Assembly (NCBI GenBank): GCA_900548185.1
Contig: URJJ01000023.1
Span: 1-44,917, forward strand
Reading direction: 5' to 3'
DNA length: 44,917 bases
Source of the DNA: an uncultured Opitutales bacterium
Lineage (GTDB): Bacteria > Verrucomicrobiota > Verrucomicrobiia > Opitutales > Intestinicryptomonadaceae
The notes below the pieces were generated by a model. It was not told the origin of the DNA and did no database searches. It saw nothing but the letters and a program-made list of their open reading frames with translations. A program made the translations under genes and the position numbers. Below are positions 6,614 through 15,937 of this stretch, in pieces. How positions within the stretch are numbered: position 1 is the first letter of the stretch; every line of letters begins with the position of its first letter.

Positions 6614-8151
6614 TACTCCCACTCGATGGTCGAAGGCGGCTTCGAGGAGATGTCGAGGCAGACGCGGTTTACGCCCTTCACCTCGTTTATTATGCGGTTT
6701 GAAATCTTGGCGAGCAGGTCGTGCGGGATGTGGGCCCAGTCGGCCGTCATCGCGTCGAGGCTCTCCACAATCCTAAGCGCAATGACGTTGTCGTAGGTGC
6801 GCTCGTCGCCCATCACGCCGACGGTCTTTACAGGCAGGAATACCGCGAAGGCCTGCCACACTTTGCCGTAATAGCCGCTCGACTTCATCTCCTCTATGAG
6901 GATTGCGTCGGCCTCGCGCAGGACGTCGAGGCGCTTCTTCGTGATTTCCCCAACCACGCGCACGCCGAGTCCGGGCCCCGGGAAGGGGTGGCGCCAGAGG
7001 ACGTCGTGGGCGAGCCCCAGCTCCTTGCCGAGCGCCCTCACCTCGTCCTTGAAAAGTTCGCGAAGGGGTTCGAGAAGCTTCAGCTTCATGCGCTTGGGGA
7101 GGCCTCCGACATTGTGGTGGCTCTTTATGAGGGAAGCCGGATTTCCGTCTATGGAGACGCTTTCAATCACGTCCGGATACAGGGTTCCCTGGGCGAGGAA
7201 GTCCACGTCGCCTATGCTCTTCACGGTCTTGTCAAAGACCTCCACAAAGGTTTTCCCGATAATCTTGCGCTTTCTTTCGGGATCGGTGACGCCCTTCAGC
7301 CTCTTCAGGAAAAGGGGCGCGGACTTCGCCGTTATCAGGCGCATCTTGAAATTGTTCTTGAAGAGGTTTTCGACGGACTGGCGCTCGTTTTTGCGCAGCA
7401 GGCCGTTATCGACAAACACGCACGTGAGCTGGTCGCCGATTGCCCTGTGTATGAGGGCCGCCGCGACGGAGGAGTCCACGCCGCCGCTCAGGCCGAGAAT
7501 GACGCGCCTGTCGCCAACTGTCTTGCGGATGCTCTCGACCGACTTTTCGACGTAATCGGACATGTTCCAGTCGCCCGCGCACCCGCAGACGCCGAAGAGG
7601 AAGTTTTTGATTATCTCTACGCCGCCCTTGGTGTGGGCGACTTCCGGATGGAACTGCATCCCGTAAAATTTGCGCTTCCTGTTTTCAATGAGTGCGTATT
7701 CGGAATTTTCCGTGGCCGCGACGGCCCTGAAGCCCTCCGGAAGCTTTGCGAGGCGGTCGCCGTGCGAGTTCCAGACGGTCATGGGGCTGGAAATGCCCTT
7801 GAGGAGGTCGCATTCCGAATCGAACGAGAGTTTGCCGTGGCCGTACTCGCGCTGCTTGCTGGAAACCACTTCGCCGCCGAGCATCCTGCCCATGAGCTGG
7901 AGCCCGTAGCATATCCCCAAAACCGGAACGCCCAGCTCAAAGACTTTCGGGTCCGGGCGCGGCGACTTCGGCGAGAGGACGCTGGCCGGCCCGCCGGACA
8001 GGATGACGCCCATCAGGCCTTCGCCCTTCAGCTTTGAGGCCTTTGTGTTGTACGGCAGAATCTCCGAGTAAACCCCGCACTCGCGTATGCGGCGCGCGAT
8101 AACCTGCGTGTACTGGGAGCCGAAGTCGAGGACAATTATTTTCTGATTCAT
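6613..8151 (-). CDS. guaA: GMP synthase (glutamine-hydrolysing)
   Basis: Converts XMP to GMP using ATP and glutamine-derived ammonia, in the cytosol. 512 residues from the ATG at 8151 (MNQKIIVLDFGSQYTQVIAR); the frame is open further upstream, but that part overlaps the small zinc-ribbon gene and is not conserved-looking. Class I glutamine amidotransferase domain first: GICYGLQ with nucleophile Cys, then QFHPEVAHT with the His and Glu of the triad. The ATP-pyrophosphatase P-loop LGLSGGVDSSVAAAL follows, then the dimerisation domain ending KPPSTIEWE. Its length is usual for the family (E. coli 525). The start lies 11 bases after the zinc-ribbon gene. The last codons form the likely island junction, and the gene itself is intact. 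Confidence 0.97.
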   Translation of the reverse strand: MNQKIIVLDFGSQYTQVIARRIRECGVYSEILPYNTKASKLKGEGLMGVILSGGPASVLSPKSPRPDPKVFELGVPVLGICYGLQLMGRMLGGEVVSSKQREYGHGKLSFDSECDLLKGISSPMTVWNSHGDRLAKLPEGFRAVAATENSEYALIENRKRKFYGMQFHPEVAHTKGGVEIIKNFLFGVCGCAGDWNMSDYVEKSVESIRKTVGDRRVILGLSGGVDSSVAAALIHRAIGDQLTCVFVDNGLLRKNERQSVENLFKNNFKMRLITAKSAPLFLKRLKGVTDPERKRKIIGKTFVEVFDKTVKSIGDVDFLAQGTLYPDVIESVSIDGNPASLIKSHHNVGGLPKRMKLKLLEPLRELFKDEVRALGKELGLAHDVLWRHPFPGPGLGVRVVGEITKKRLDVLREADAILIEEMKSSGYYGKVWQAFAVFLPVKTVGVMGDERTYDNVIALRIVESLDAMTADWAHIPHDLLAKISNRIINEVKGVNRVCLDISSKPPSTIEWE

Positions 8152-8162
8152 CGTGGTTTTGT

Positions 8163-8381
8163 TTAGAATTTCAAGCGTCCGTTGCGGTAGCCGCAAACCG
8201 GGCACGCGGCCGAATCCCCCGGCGCGCGCGAGGTGTAGATTGACTCGCACTTCAGGCAGTGGTAGACGTTTTCGCGAAACATCTTCCGGTAGGGGCGGAC
8301 GTACGCCCTGTCCCAGAAAAACGCAGCCGCGAGGAAGCCCCCGAGGATTGCGCATGTGAGAATCGCGAAATATAAAGCCAT
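8163..8381 (-). CDS. Small membrane-anchored zinc-ribbon protein
   Basis: 72 residues from the ATG at 8381 (MALYFAILTCAIL). A single hydrophobic segment covers residues 2-22, followed by a basic stretch and a four-cysteine zinc ribbon: CLKC and, about 15 residues later, CPVC, ending GYRNGRLKF. The pattern resembles short rubredoxin-type or FmdB-type zinc ribbons; no function can be assigned. It starts just after the rplQ terminator and ends 11 bases before guaA, so it probably shares the guaA transcript. Confidence 0.72.
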   Translation of the reverse strand: MALYFAILTCAILGGFLAAAFFWDRAYVRPYRKMFRENVYHCLKCESIYTSRAPGDSAACPVCGYRNGRLKF

Positions 8382-8392
8382 TGCCCGTCCTG

Positions 8393-8426
8393 CAAAAAAA
8401 ACGCAAAACGCGCCCATGCGGACGCG
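8393..8426 (-). terminator. Terminator of the S10-spc-alpha operon (after rplQ)
   Basis: Minus-strand 7-bp stem CGCGTCC / GGGCGCG with loop GCAT and one G-U pair, followed by TTTTGCGTTTTTTTT. It sits 35 bases after the rplQ stop codon, marking the end of the long ribosomal operon. Confidence 0.8.
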
Positions 8427-8460
8427 TCGTTGCGGAATTTAAAAGCGGAAAGAACGCGAT

Positions 8461-8997
8461 TTATTCCGCGGCGTCCGCAGCCTTTTCGGGCGCGGCTTCG
8501 GCGGTTTCGGCCGCCGCTTTTTTCGTCGCAGTCTTCTTGGCGGCCGCCTTTTTGGCGGTCTTTTTCGCAGCCTTCTTGGCGGCGGGCTTCTTGGCGGCCT
8601 TCTTGTAGCCCTCGTCGTCGGCTTCAATCAGCTCGATAAGGGCCATGTTGGCGGCGTCGCCGGCCCTGGGAACCAGCTTGTAGATGCGGGTGTAGCCCCC
8701 TGCGCGGGCGGCGAACTTCTGCGCCTTGCCGTCGAAGAGCTCGGCCACAGCCTTCGCGTCGCGGACGCGGGCGATTGCCAGGCGGCGGTAGTGCAGCTTG
8801 ACTGCCGGGTCCTCGGCGGCGGCGGCGTTCTTTGCCAAGGTTATGATTTTCTCGGCGTAAGGACGCAGGGCCTTCGCGGAGGCTAGCGTTGTTTCAATTC
8901 TGTCGTGGCGGAAGAGGGCCGCGGAGAGCGACGCCATGATGGCGGCGCGGTGCTCCTTCTTTACGCCAAGGGTGTGTCTGTGCTTAGAGTGACGCAT
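8461..8997 (-). CDS. rplQ: 50S ribosomal protein L17 with a long Lys/Ala-rich tail
   Basis: 178 residues. The first about 125 are a normal L17 (MRHSKHRHTLGVKKEHR, then GGYTRIYKLVPRAGDAANMALIEL in part), close to the 127 residues of E. coli. The remaining about 50 residues are a histone-H1-like run of Lys, Ala and Pro, then an acidic Ala/Glu end (AAPEKAADAAE). L17 lines the exit-tunnel rim, so the tail would project from the ribosome surface. It is the last gene of the operon, 24 bases after rpoA, as in most bacteria. The tail codons are low-complexity repeats, so length variation between strains is likely. Confidence 0.97.
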   Translation of the reverse strand: MRHSKHRHTLGVKKEHRAAIMASLSAALFRHDRIETTLASAKALRPYAEKIITLAKNAAAAEDPAVKLHYRRLAIARVRDAKAVAELFDGKAQKFAARAGGYTRIYKLVPRAGDAANMALIELIEADDEGYKKAAKKPAAKKAAKKTAKKAAAKKTATKKAAAETAEAAPEKAADAAE

Positions 8998-9021
8998 TTT
9001 AAATTACGGGTTGGAATTTTT

Positions 9022-10020
9022 TTACACGGAAGCCGAGTCGATGAGGCGCTCGTCTATCTTCATTCCGAGAGAGAGCCCAAGCTGCTCGAGCTTGCCCTTG
9101 ATTTCGTTGAGGGACTTCTTGCCGAAATTGCGGTACTTGAGCATTTCCTGCTCCGACTTCATGGCCAGCTCCCCTACTGTCGTTATGTTCGCGTTGTTGA
9201 GGCAGTTCGCCGCGCGGACGGAGAGCTCGATTTCGTTGACGCTCATGTTGAGAAGCTTGCGCAGGCGGTTCTGCTCTTCGCTCACCTCGCGGCCGGCGGT
9301 CTCGAATTCGATGTCCTGGTCGGTCACCTTGTCGAACACGTCGATGTGGTGCTTGAGGATGACAGCGGCCTCCTTCATCGCCTCGTCGGGGGTGATGCAG
9401 CCGTTGGTCCATATTTCAACCGTGAGCTTGTCGAAGTCAGTCATCTGGCCGACGCGGGTCGGATCGACGGAGTACTTGACGAGCTCTATCGGGCTGAACA
9501 GCGAATCGACGGCTATGACGCCGATGGGCTGGTCGGGATACTTGTTCTCGTCGGCCGGGCGCCAGCCGCGGCCCTCGCAAATCTCAACTTCGGCAACGAA
9601 GCGGCGCTTGGAGTCCAGCGTGCAAATCACCTGTTCGGGATTCACAATCGTGATGTCGGCGTCGGGCTGGATGTCGGCCGCAGTGACGGGGCCTTCCCTT
9701 TCGACGTCTATCATCAGGCGCTTGGGCTCGCGGGCCTGGCTCTTGATTTTGATTTTCTTGAGGTTGAGGACTATGTCAGTCACGTCTTCGACAATGCCTT
9801 CGACGCTCTGGAATTCATGGTCCACGCCCTCAATCTTGATAGAGCTTATCGCGGCCCCTTCAATCGAACCCAAAAGAACGCGGCGCAAGGCGTTGCCTAT
9901 CGTGTGCCCGAAGCCCGTTTCAAAGGGCTCGGCCACAAACTTTGCGTAGGTTTCCGTTGCTGTTGCCTCGTCTTTTACAAGACGCTTGGGCAATTCAAAT
10001 TTTCCAAGGCGCTTTGCCAT
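9022..10020 (-). CDS. rpoA: RNA polymerase alpha subunit
   Basis: 332 residues, near E. coli alpha (329). The N-terminal dimerisation domain shows FETGFGHTIGNALRRVLLGS around residues 33-52. The C-terminal domain (from about 255) carries LNMSVNEIELSVRAANCL, the region that contacts UP-element DNA and activators, and YRNFGKKSLNEIK. It forms the dimer that seeds assembly of beta and beta-prime, whose genes lie at 30-38 kb. Its place between rpsD and rplQ is the standard alpha-operon order. Confidence 0.98.
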   Translation of the reverse strand: MAKRLGKFELPKRLVKDEATATETYAKFVAEPFETGFGHTIGNALRRVLLGSIEGAAISSIKIEGVDHEFQSVEGIVEDVTDIVLNLKKIKIKSQAREPKRLMIDVEREGPVTAADIQPDADITIVNPEQVICTLDSKRRFVAEVEICEGRGWRPADENKYPDQPIGVIAVDSLFSPIELVKYSVDPTRVGQMTDFDKLTVEIWTNGCITPDEAMKEAAVILKHHIDVFDKVTDQDIEFETAGREVSEEQNRLRKLLNMSVNEIELSVRAANCLNNANITTVGELAMKSEQEMLKYRNFGKKSLNEIKGKLEQLGLSLGMKIDERLIDSASV

Positions 10021-10045
10021 TTCAGTTCCTTTTGTTTGTTGGGGA

Positions 10046-10654
10046 TTAGCGCGAGTAGTATTCGACGATCAGTTGCTCGTTGATGGTCTTGTCCATTTCG
10101 TCGCGTATCGGGAGGCGGTTTATCGTCCCCTTGAAGGCGCCGTCCACGCGTTCCATCCACGCGGGGGGAGTCCTGAGCTGGGATTCGTCGAGGCTGCGCT
10201 GGGCGAGCTGGCGGGAGCTAGACTTTTCGCGGACTTCGACGGTGTCGCCGGGCTTGCAGGCAAAGCTGGGAATGTCGACCTTCTTGCCGTTTACAATGAC
10301 GTGGCCGTGGGTCACGAGCTGGCGGGAGGCCTTGCGGGTGCGGCCGAAGCCGAGCAGGTACACGATGTTGTCGAGGCGCAGCTCAAGCATCTGCATGAAA
10401 ACTTCGCCCGTGACGCCGCCCTGGCGCTTGGCGCGCTCGAAAGTGAGGCGGAACTGCTTTTCGGTGAGGCCGTACATGAAGCGCAGCTTCTGCTTTTCAT
10501 TCAGGCCCATCGAGTAGTCGGAAACGCGGCGGCGCAGGCGCGGGCCGTGGATGCCGGGCAGGTAGGGCTTGTTTGACATCGCCTTCTTCGCGGGGAAGAG
10601 CGCGGCGTTGAAGCGGCGGTTGATTCTGGTTGTTGGACCCGTATAACGAGACAT
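10046..10654 (-). CDS. rpsD: 30S ribosomal protein S4
   Basis: 202 residues (E. coli 206). Binds the 5' domain of 16S rRNA early in 30S assembly and in many bacteria represses its own operon. The S4 RNA-binding domain is visible as RLDNIVYLLGFGRTRKASRQ and LVTHGHVIVNGKKVDIPS. The N-terminal region lacks the four zinc-binding cysteines found in C-plus S4 proteins. A clear AAGGAGA lies 7 bases before the ATG. It is followed by rpoA, as in the E. coli alpha operon. Confidence 0.98.
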   Translation of the reverse strand: MSRYTGPTTRINRRFNAALFPAKKAMSNKPYLPGIHGPRLRRRVSDYSMGLNEKQKLRFMYGLTEKQFRLTFERAKRQGGVTGEVFMQMLELRLDNIVYLLGFGRTRKASRQLVTHGHVIVNGKKVDIPSFACKPGDTVEVREKSSSRQLAQRSLDESQLRTPPAWMERVDGAFKGTINRLPIRDEMDKTINEQLIVEYYSR

Positions 10655-10677
10655 GTTAAATTTCTCCTTAGTTTAAA

Positions 10678-11178
10678 TTATACACGGCGGCGTTTGCGCG
10701 CGCGGCACCCGTTGTGCGGGACGGGGGTGACGTCGGCGATGGAAACGACCATGAACCCGAGCGCCTGGAGCGAGCGGATTGCGGCGTCGCGGCCCATGCC
10801 GGGGCCCTTGACCTTGACGGCGACTTCCTTCATGCCGTGGCTCATGGCGACCTTGCCCGCGTCCTGGGTGACGACCTGGGCGGCGTAGGCGGTGCTCTTT
10901 CTGGAGCCGCGGAAATTCATCTTGCCGGCGCTGGACCAACTGATGACGTTGCCCTGCTGGTCGGTGAAGGACACCTTCGTGTTGTTGAAGGTGGCGTTGA
11001 TGCTGCAAATGCCGGTGTGGACATTCTTGCTGCCCTTGGCCTTGCGGACCTTGATTTCCCCGAGCTCTTCCCCGAGAAGATCCTTGGCGGTGGGCTGGGA
11101 GGGCTTTTCAGGTTCCTGTGCGGGGGCCTGCTCGGCGGGAGCCTGAACCGTTTCCTTTATTTCTTTTTCTTCGCTCAT
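10678..11178 (-). CDS. rpsK: 30S ribosomal protein S11 with an acidic N-terminal extension
   Basis: 166 residues against 129 in E. coli. The first about 45 are an extra Glu/Pro/Ala-rich segment (MSEEKEIKETVQAPAEQ onward) with no counterpart in ordinary S11. The core follows from KGSKNVHTGICSINATFNNT through GPGMGRDAAIRSLQALG to the basic end HNGCRARKRRRV. S11 sits at the platform of the 30S subunit near the mRNA exit. AAGGAA precedes the ATG, which supports the long start; the first in-frame alternative would fall within the core. Confidence 0.97.
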   Translation of the reverse strand: MSEEKEIKETVQAPAEQAPAQEPEKPSQPTAKDLLGEELGEIKVRKAKGSKNVHTGICSINATFNNTKVSFTDQQGNVISWSSAGKMNFRGSRKSTAYAAQVVTQDAGKVAMSHGMKEVAVKVKGPGMGRDAAIRSLQALGFMVVSIADVTPVPHNGCRARKRRRV

Positions 11179-11211
11179 TTAAGTTCCTTAAATTGATGCT
11201 GAAAACTCGGC

Positions 11212-11586
11212 CTAGGCCTTCTGGCCGACGCCCACGGTCTTGCGCTTGCCCTTGCGGGTGCGCGCATTGGTGCTCGTGCGCTGCCCGCGGACGGGGAGGC
11301 CGCGCATGTGGCGCAGGCCGCGGTAGCTCTTGATGGCGGTGAGGCGCTTGAGGTTGGACATCACTTCGCGGCGCAGGTCGCCCTCGAGCTTGTACTGCTT
11401 TTCGGCGATCACGGTCATGATCTTGTTGATGTGCTCCTCGTTCAGGTCCTGAGCGCGCATTTCGGCGGGAATGGCGGCCGCCTCGCAAATTATCTTCGCG
11501 CGCTGCGGGCCAATCCCGTGGATGTACTGAAGCGCAAATTCCACGCGCTTGTTGTTTGGTATGTCAACTCCGAGTAGTCGTGCCAT
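11212..11586 (-). CDS. rpsM: 30S ribosomal protein S13
   Basis: 124 residues (E. coli 118). Head protein of the 30S subunit that contacts L5 and P-site tRNA. Recognised by MARLLGVDIPNNKRVEFALQ, then IHGIGPQRAKII, and the basic tail RGLPVRGQRTSTNARTRKGK (in part). It normally follows rpmJ (L36); here no L36 reading frame is present in the 74 bases before it, and map is the upstream neighbour. Confidence 0.98.
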   Translation of the reverse strand: MARLLGVDIPNNKRVEFALQYIHGIGPQRAKIICEAAAIPAEMRAQDLNEEHINKIMTVIAEKQYKLEGDLRREVMSNLKRLTAIKSYRGLRHMRGLPVRGQRTSTNARTRKGKRKTVGVGQKA

Positions 11587-11660
11587 ATTTTGTATATGTT
11601 AAAAGATTGGATATAATGGTTTTTTTTTGTGGTTTGAAAAGCTTTTTTTTCAAAACAATC

Positions 11661-12425
11661 CTATTTGCGGACGGTGAGGATTTCCGGCTCGCCGTCCGTA
11701 ATCAGAATCGTGTGCTCAGAATGGCTGCTGGGCAGGCCGTCTGCGGTGTAAACCGTCCAGCCGTCAGCCCCCATCCGGATTTCAGGGCCGCCCATGGCGA
11801 CCATGGGCTCGATTGCGAGCGTCATTCCGGGGCGCAGGACCGGCCCCGTTCCGGCGCGGCCGTAATTGGGAACCTCCGGCTCCTCGTGGAGCCTCTTTCC
11901 GACGCCGTGGCCGGTGAATTCGCGGATGACGGAATACCCCGCATCCTCCACAAACTTTTGTATCGAGGAGGAAATGTCCCCCACACGATTGCCGGCGAGG
12001 GCGTTGGAAATGCCAACATGCAAAGCCCTCTCCGTGGATTCGACCAGCCTCAGAACCTCCGGGGCGGCCTCGCCTATCACAACCGTGCGCGTATTGTCGC
12101 CCACGAAGCCCTGATAGACAACGCATACATCCATGCTAATGATATCTCCGCGCTTCAGGACCTTGTCCTTGGAGCCTATGCCGTGAATGATTTCGTCGTT
12201 TACCGACAAGCAGACATAGCCGGGATACCTCAAACTGCCACATTTATACTTGTAGGAAGCGCTCCGGCAGGAGTGCCCCTCCATTATTTTTTTGGCCGCC
12301 TGGTCGAGTTCCCAGGTGGATATGCCGTCGCGGGCCATTTGGCAGAGCTCGTCGAGCACCGTTGCGGCAATCACGCATGCATCGCGCATGACTTTTAAGT
12401 CTCGTTCGGATTTAATGGAAATCAT
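11661..12425 (-). CDS. map: Methionine aminopeptidase, type I
   Basis: 254 residues (E. coli 264). Removes the initiator Met from nascent proteins in the cytosol. The metal ligands of the pita-bread fold are visible: two Asp in DIISMDVCVVYQGFVGDNTR, His in GHGVGKRLHEEPEVPN, Glu in LAIEPM and Glu in SEHTILIT. It lies between secY and rpsM, where adk, infA and rpmJ are found in various other bacteria. This fits its role on nascent chains and is common in several phyla. The gap to secY (12426-12519) holds a strong GC hairpin. Confidence 0.97.
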   Translation of the reverse strand: MISIKSERDLKVMRDACVIAATVLDELCQMARDGISTWELDQAAKKIMEGHSCRSASYKYKCGSLRYPGYVCLSVNDEIIHGIGSKDKVLKRGDIISMDVCVVYQGFVGDNTRTVVIGEAAPEVLRLVESTERALHVGISNALAGNRVGDISSSIQKFVEDAGYSVIREFTGHGVGKRLHEEPEVPNYGRAGTGPVLRPGMTLAIEPMVAMGGPEIRMGADGWTVYTADGLPSSHSEHTILITDGEPEILTVRK

Positions 12426-12476
12426 GCGGCGCGCCGTCTATTTAAAGATTTTAATATTTTAAAGAACATGGTTTTT

Positions 12477-12510
12477 GGCGCGCGCGGTTCCGGGATGCGG
12501 GCCGCGCGCC
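12477..12510 (-). other. GC-rich hairpin between secY and map
   Basis: Minus-strand inverted repeat GGCGCGCGG ... CCGCGCGCGCC, starting 10 bases after the secY stop codon, followed only by CAAAAACC and then AT-rich sequence. There is no T-run, so it is more likely an mRNA-stabilising or processing structure than a terminator. Confidence 0.4.
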
Positions 12511-12519
12511 TCCGTCGTA

Positions 12520-13977
<1,458 letters not shown>

Positions 13978-13996
13978 TTCTTGCCCTTCGCCAACA

Positions 13997-14443
13997 TTAG
14001 GCGTTCAGGACGGCCTTGCCGCCCGCAGCCTCGATCTTCTTGACGGCGGATTCCGAGAACTTGTCCGCCTTTACGACGACCTTCTTTGTCAGCTTTCCGT
14101 TGCCGAGAATCTTTACGAGGGAGTCCTTTGCGCGGACGAGGCCCGCCTTCACGAGATCCTCCCTGGAGATTTCCTCCAGGCCGAGGCCCTCAAGGCAAGA
14201 CACGTTTACGACCGCGTAGTCGACCGTGAAGTTGGCGTTGTTGAAGCCGCGGTGCGGGAGCTTGCGGTAGAGGGGCATCTGGCCGCCTTCAAAACCGGCG
14301 CGGACGCCGCCGCCGCTGCGGGCCTTCATGCCCTTGTGGCCCCTGCCGGAGGTGCGGCCGTGGCCGGAGCCTATGCCGCGCCCCTTGCGCTTGGTCGAGT
14401 GCTTTGCGCCCGCAGGATTGGAAAGTTTGCTCAAATTGCTCAT
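13997..14443 (-). CDS. rplO: 50S ribosomal protein L15
   Basis: 148 residues (E. coli 144). Late-assembly protein that threads through 23S rRNA. The Gly/Arg-rich N-terminal arm (KRKGRGIGSGHGRTSGRGHKG in part) and GFEGGQMPLYRKLPHRGF identify it. It directly follows rpsE by 16 bases; the rpmD (L30) gene that usually separates these two is absent. Confidence 0.98.
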   Translation of the reverse strand: MSNLSKLSNPAGAKHSTKRKGRGIGSGHGRTSGRGHKGMKARSGGGVRAGFEGGQMPLYRKLPHRGFNNANFTVDYAVVNVSCLEGLGLEEISREDLVKAGLVRAKDSLVKILGNGKLTKKVVVKADKFSESAVKKIEAAGGKAVLNA

Positions 14444-14459
14444 TTTAAAAACTCCTTGA

Positions 14460-14966
14460 TTAGCTTCTGAGGGCCGCGATGGCGTCGGCCGTGCGCAACT
14501 GGTGAAGAGCGCGCAGCGTGGCGTTTACCATGGCCATGTCGTTGTTGGAGCCGAGGCTCTTGGAGAGGACGTCCTTGACGCCCGCAGCCTCGAGAACCGC
14601 CCTGACGCCGCCGCCGGCGATGACGCCCGTACCGGGAGCCGCCGGGCGGAGCATGACCTTGCCGCCGTCAAAGGTGCCGACAACCTCGTGGGGTATCGTG
14701 GCGTCCTTGAGGGAGACGGGCTTCATGTTCTTGCGAGCGCGCTCCGTGGCCTTCTTGATGCAGTCGGGAACTTCCTTGGCCTTGCCGAAGCCGACCCCGA
14801 CGAGGCCCTTGCCGTCGCCCAGCACCACGAGCGCCGAGAAGGTGAAGCGGCGACCGCCCTTCACCACCTTCGCGCAGCGGTTGATGTGCACGACTTTTTC
14901 GATGAATTCGGGAGCCGCAGCCTCTTCGCGCGGTCCCCTGCTGTTGTTTCTGAATTCTCTGCCCAT
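14460..14966 (-). CDS. rpsE: 30S ribosomal protein S5
   Basis: 168 residues (E. coli 167). Involved in decoding accuracy and mRNA unwinding at the entry channel. Shows VVHINRCAKVVKGGRRFTFSA, then GDGKGLVGVGFGKAKEVP, and the C-terminal domain with PAAPGTGVIAGGGVRAVLE. The N-terminal about 20 residues are Arg/Glu-rich, beginning MGREFRNNSRGPREE. It lies between rplR and rplO. Confidence 0.98.
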   Translation of the reverse strand: MGREFRNNSRGPREEAAAPEFIEKVVHINRCAKVVKGGRRFTFSALVVLGDGKGLVGVGFGKAKEVPDCIKKATERARKNMKPVSLKDATIPHEVVGTFDGGKVMLRPAAPGTGVIAGGGVRAVLEAAGVKDVLSKSLGSNNDMAMVNATLRALHQLRTADAIAALRS

Positions 14967-14982
14967 TACGGTACTTTCGCAA

Positions 14983-15345
14983 TTAGAAGTTTATGCCGGC
15001 CTCGCGAACCGCGTCCGCAAAGCTCTTGACGCAGCCGTGGTAGCGGCGCGAACCCCTGTCCAGGACGGCGGCGGAGATGCCCGCAGCCTTCATCTTGGCG
15101 CCCAGCTTCGAGCCGATTGCGACCGCCCCGGCCACGTTGGCCAGAACCTTTTCGCCGCCGAGCTCCTTGCTGAGGGAGCAGAGGGAAACGAGCGTCTTGC
15201 CGACAGTGTCGTCTATGCACTGCGCGGAGACGTGCCTGTTTGAAAAACGGACAACCAAACGCGGGCGTTCGGCGGTACCCGATATCCTGTTGCGCACGCG
15301 CCAGCGGCGCTTCTGTGCCAACATCTTTTTCTTTTCGAGTTTCAT
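14983..15345 (-). CDS. rplR: 50S ribosomal protein L18
   Basis: 120 residues (E. coli 117). Binds 5S rRNA together with L5 and L25. RPRLVVRFSNRHVSAQCIDD and the C-terminal DRGSRRYHGCVKSFADAVRE are family signatures. It follows rplF by 33 bases and precedes rpsE. Confidence 0.98.
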   Translation of the reverse strand: MKLEKKKMLAQKRRWRVRNRISGTAERPRLVVRFSNRHVSAQCIDDTVGKTLVSLCSLSKELGGEKVLANVAGAVAIGSKLGAKMKAAGISAAVLDRGSRRYHGCVKSFADAVREAGINF

Positions 15346-15378
15346 ATATCAAAGTTCCTTGTTTAATTGAGGCCGGTA

Positions 15379-15927
15379 TTAAGCGGTCTTCTTGCCTTCC
15401 TTCCTGCGGACGAACTCCCCGCGTATGCGGACGCCCTTGCCCTTGTAGGGCTCGACAGGGTAGAAGCTTTTGATATCTGCGGCCACCTGGCCGACCATGT
15501 GCTTGTCGGCGCCCGATATGGTGACCATCGGGCTGCGGTCCGGAAGTTCGCCCACGACGGCGGTCACGCCCTCGGGGAGGGTGTAGACGCACGGGTGCGC
15601 GTATCCGAGGGCGAGCGTCAGGACGTTGCCCTTGAGGTCCGCCTTGAAGCCGACGCCGTAGATTTCAAGAATCTTCTCGTAGCCCTTTTCCACGCCCTGG
15701 ACCATGGCGCTTATTATGCTGCGCGCGGTGCCGTGCATGGCTCCGGAAAACCTGGAGTTGGAGGAGGGGGCGACATGGATGTGCCCGTCTTCCAGAGTGA
15801 TTTTCACGGCGGGGGCGAACGTGCGCTCCAGCTTGCCCTTCGGGCCTTCAACCTTTACTGTGTAGCCTTCGACGGACGCCTTGACGCCCGCGGGAATGGC
15901 CACCGGAAGTTTACCAATTCTGCTCAT
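15379..15927 (-). CDS. rplF: 50S ribosomal protein L6
   Basis: 182 residues (E. coli 177). Two-domain protein at the base of the L7/L12 stalk, near the factor-binding site. It begins MSRIGKLPVAIPAGVKASVE; the C-terminal signature ends EPYKGKGVRIRGEFVRRKEG. It is 10 bases after rpsH in the spc order. Confidence 0.98.
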   Translation of the reverse strand: MSRIGKLPVAIPAGVKASVEGYTVKVEGPKGKLERTFAPAVKITLEDGHIHVAPSSNSRFSGAMHGTARSIISAMVQGVEKGYEKILEIYGVGFKADLKGNVLTLALGYAHPCVYTLPEGVTAVVGELPDRSPMVTISGADKHMVGQVAADIKSFYPVEPYKGKGVRIRGEFVRRKEGKKTA

Positions 15928-15937
15928 GTGCTTTTCC

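Noticed and set aside
6721..8037. 438-codon plus-strand frame opposite guaA
   Set aside because: Antisense shadow of a well-supported gene in GC-rich DNA; no domain. The same holds for long plus-strand frames opposite rpoC, fusA, rpsC and rplB.
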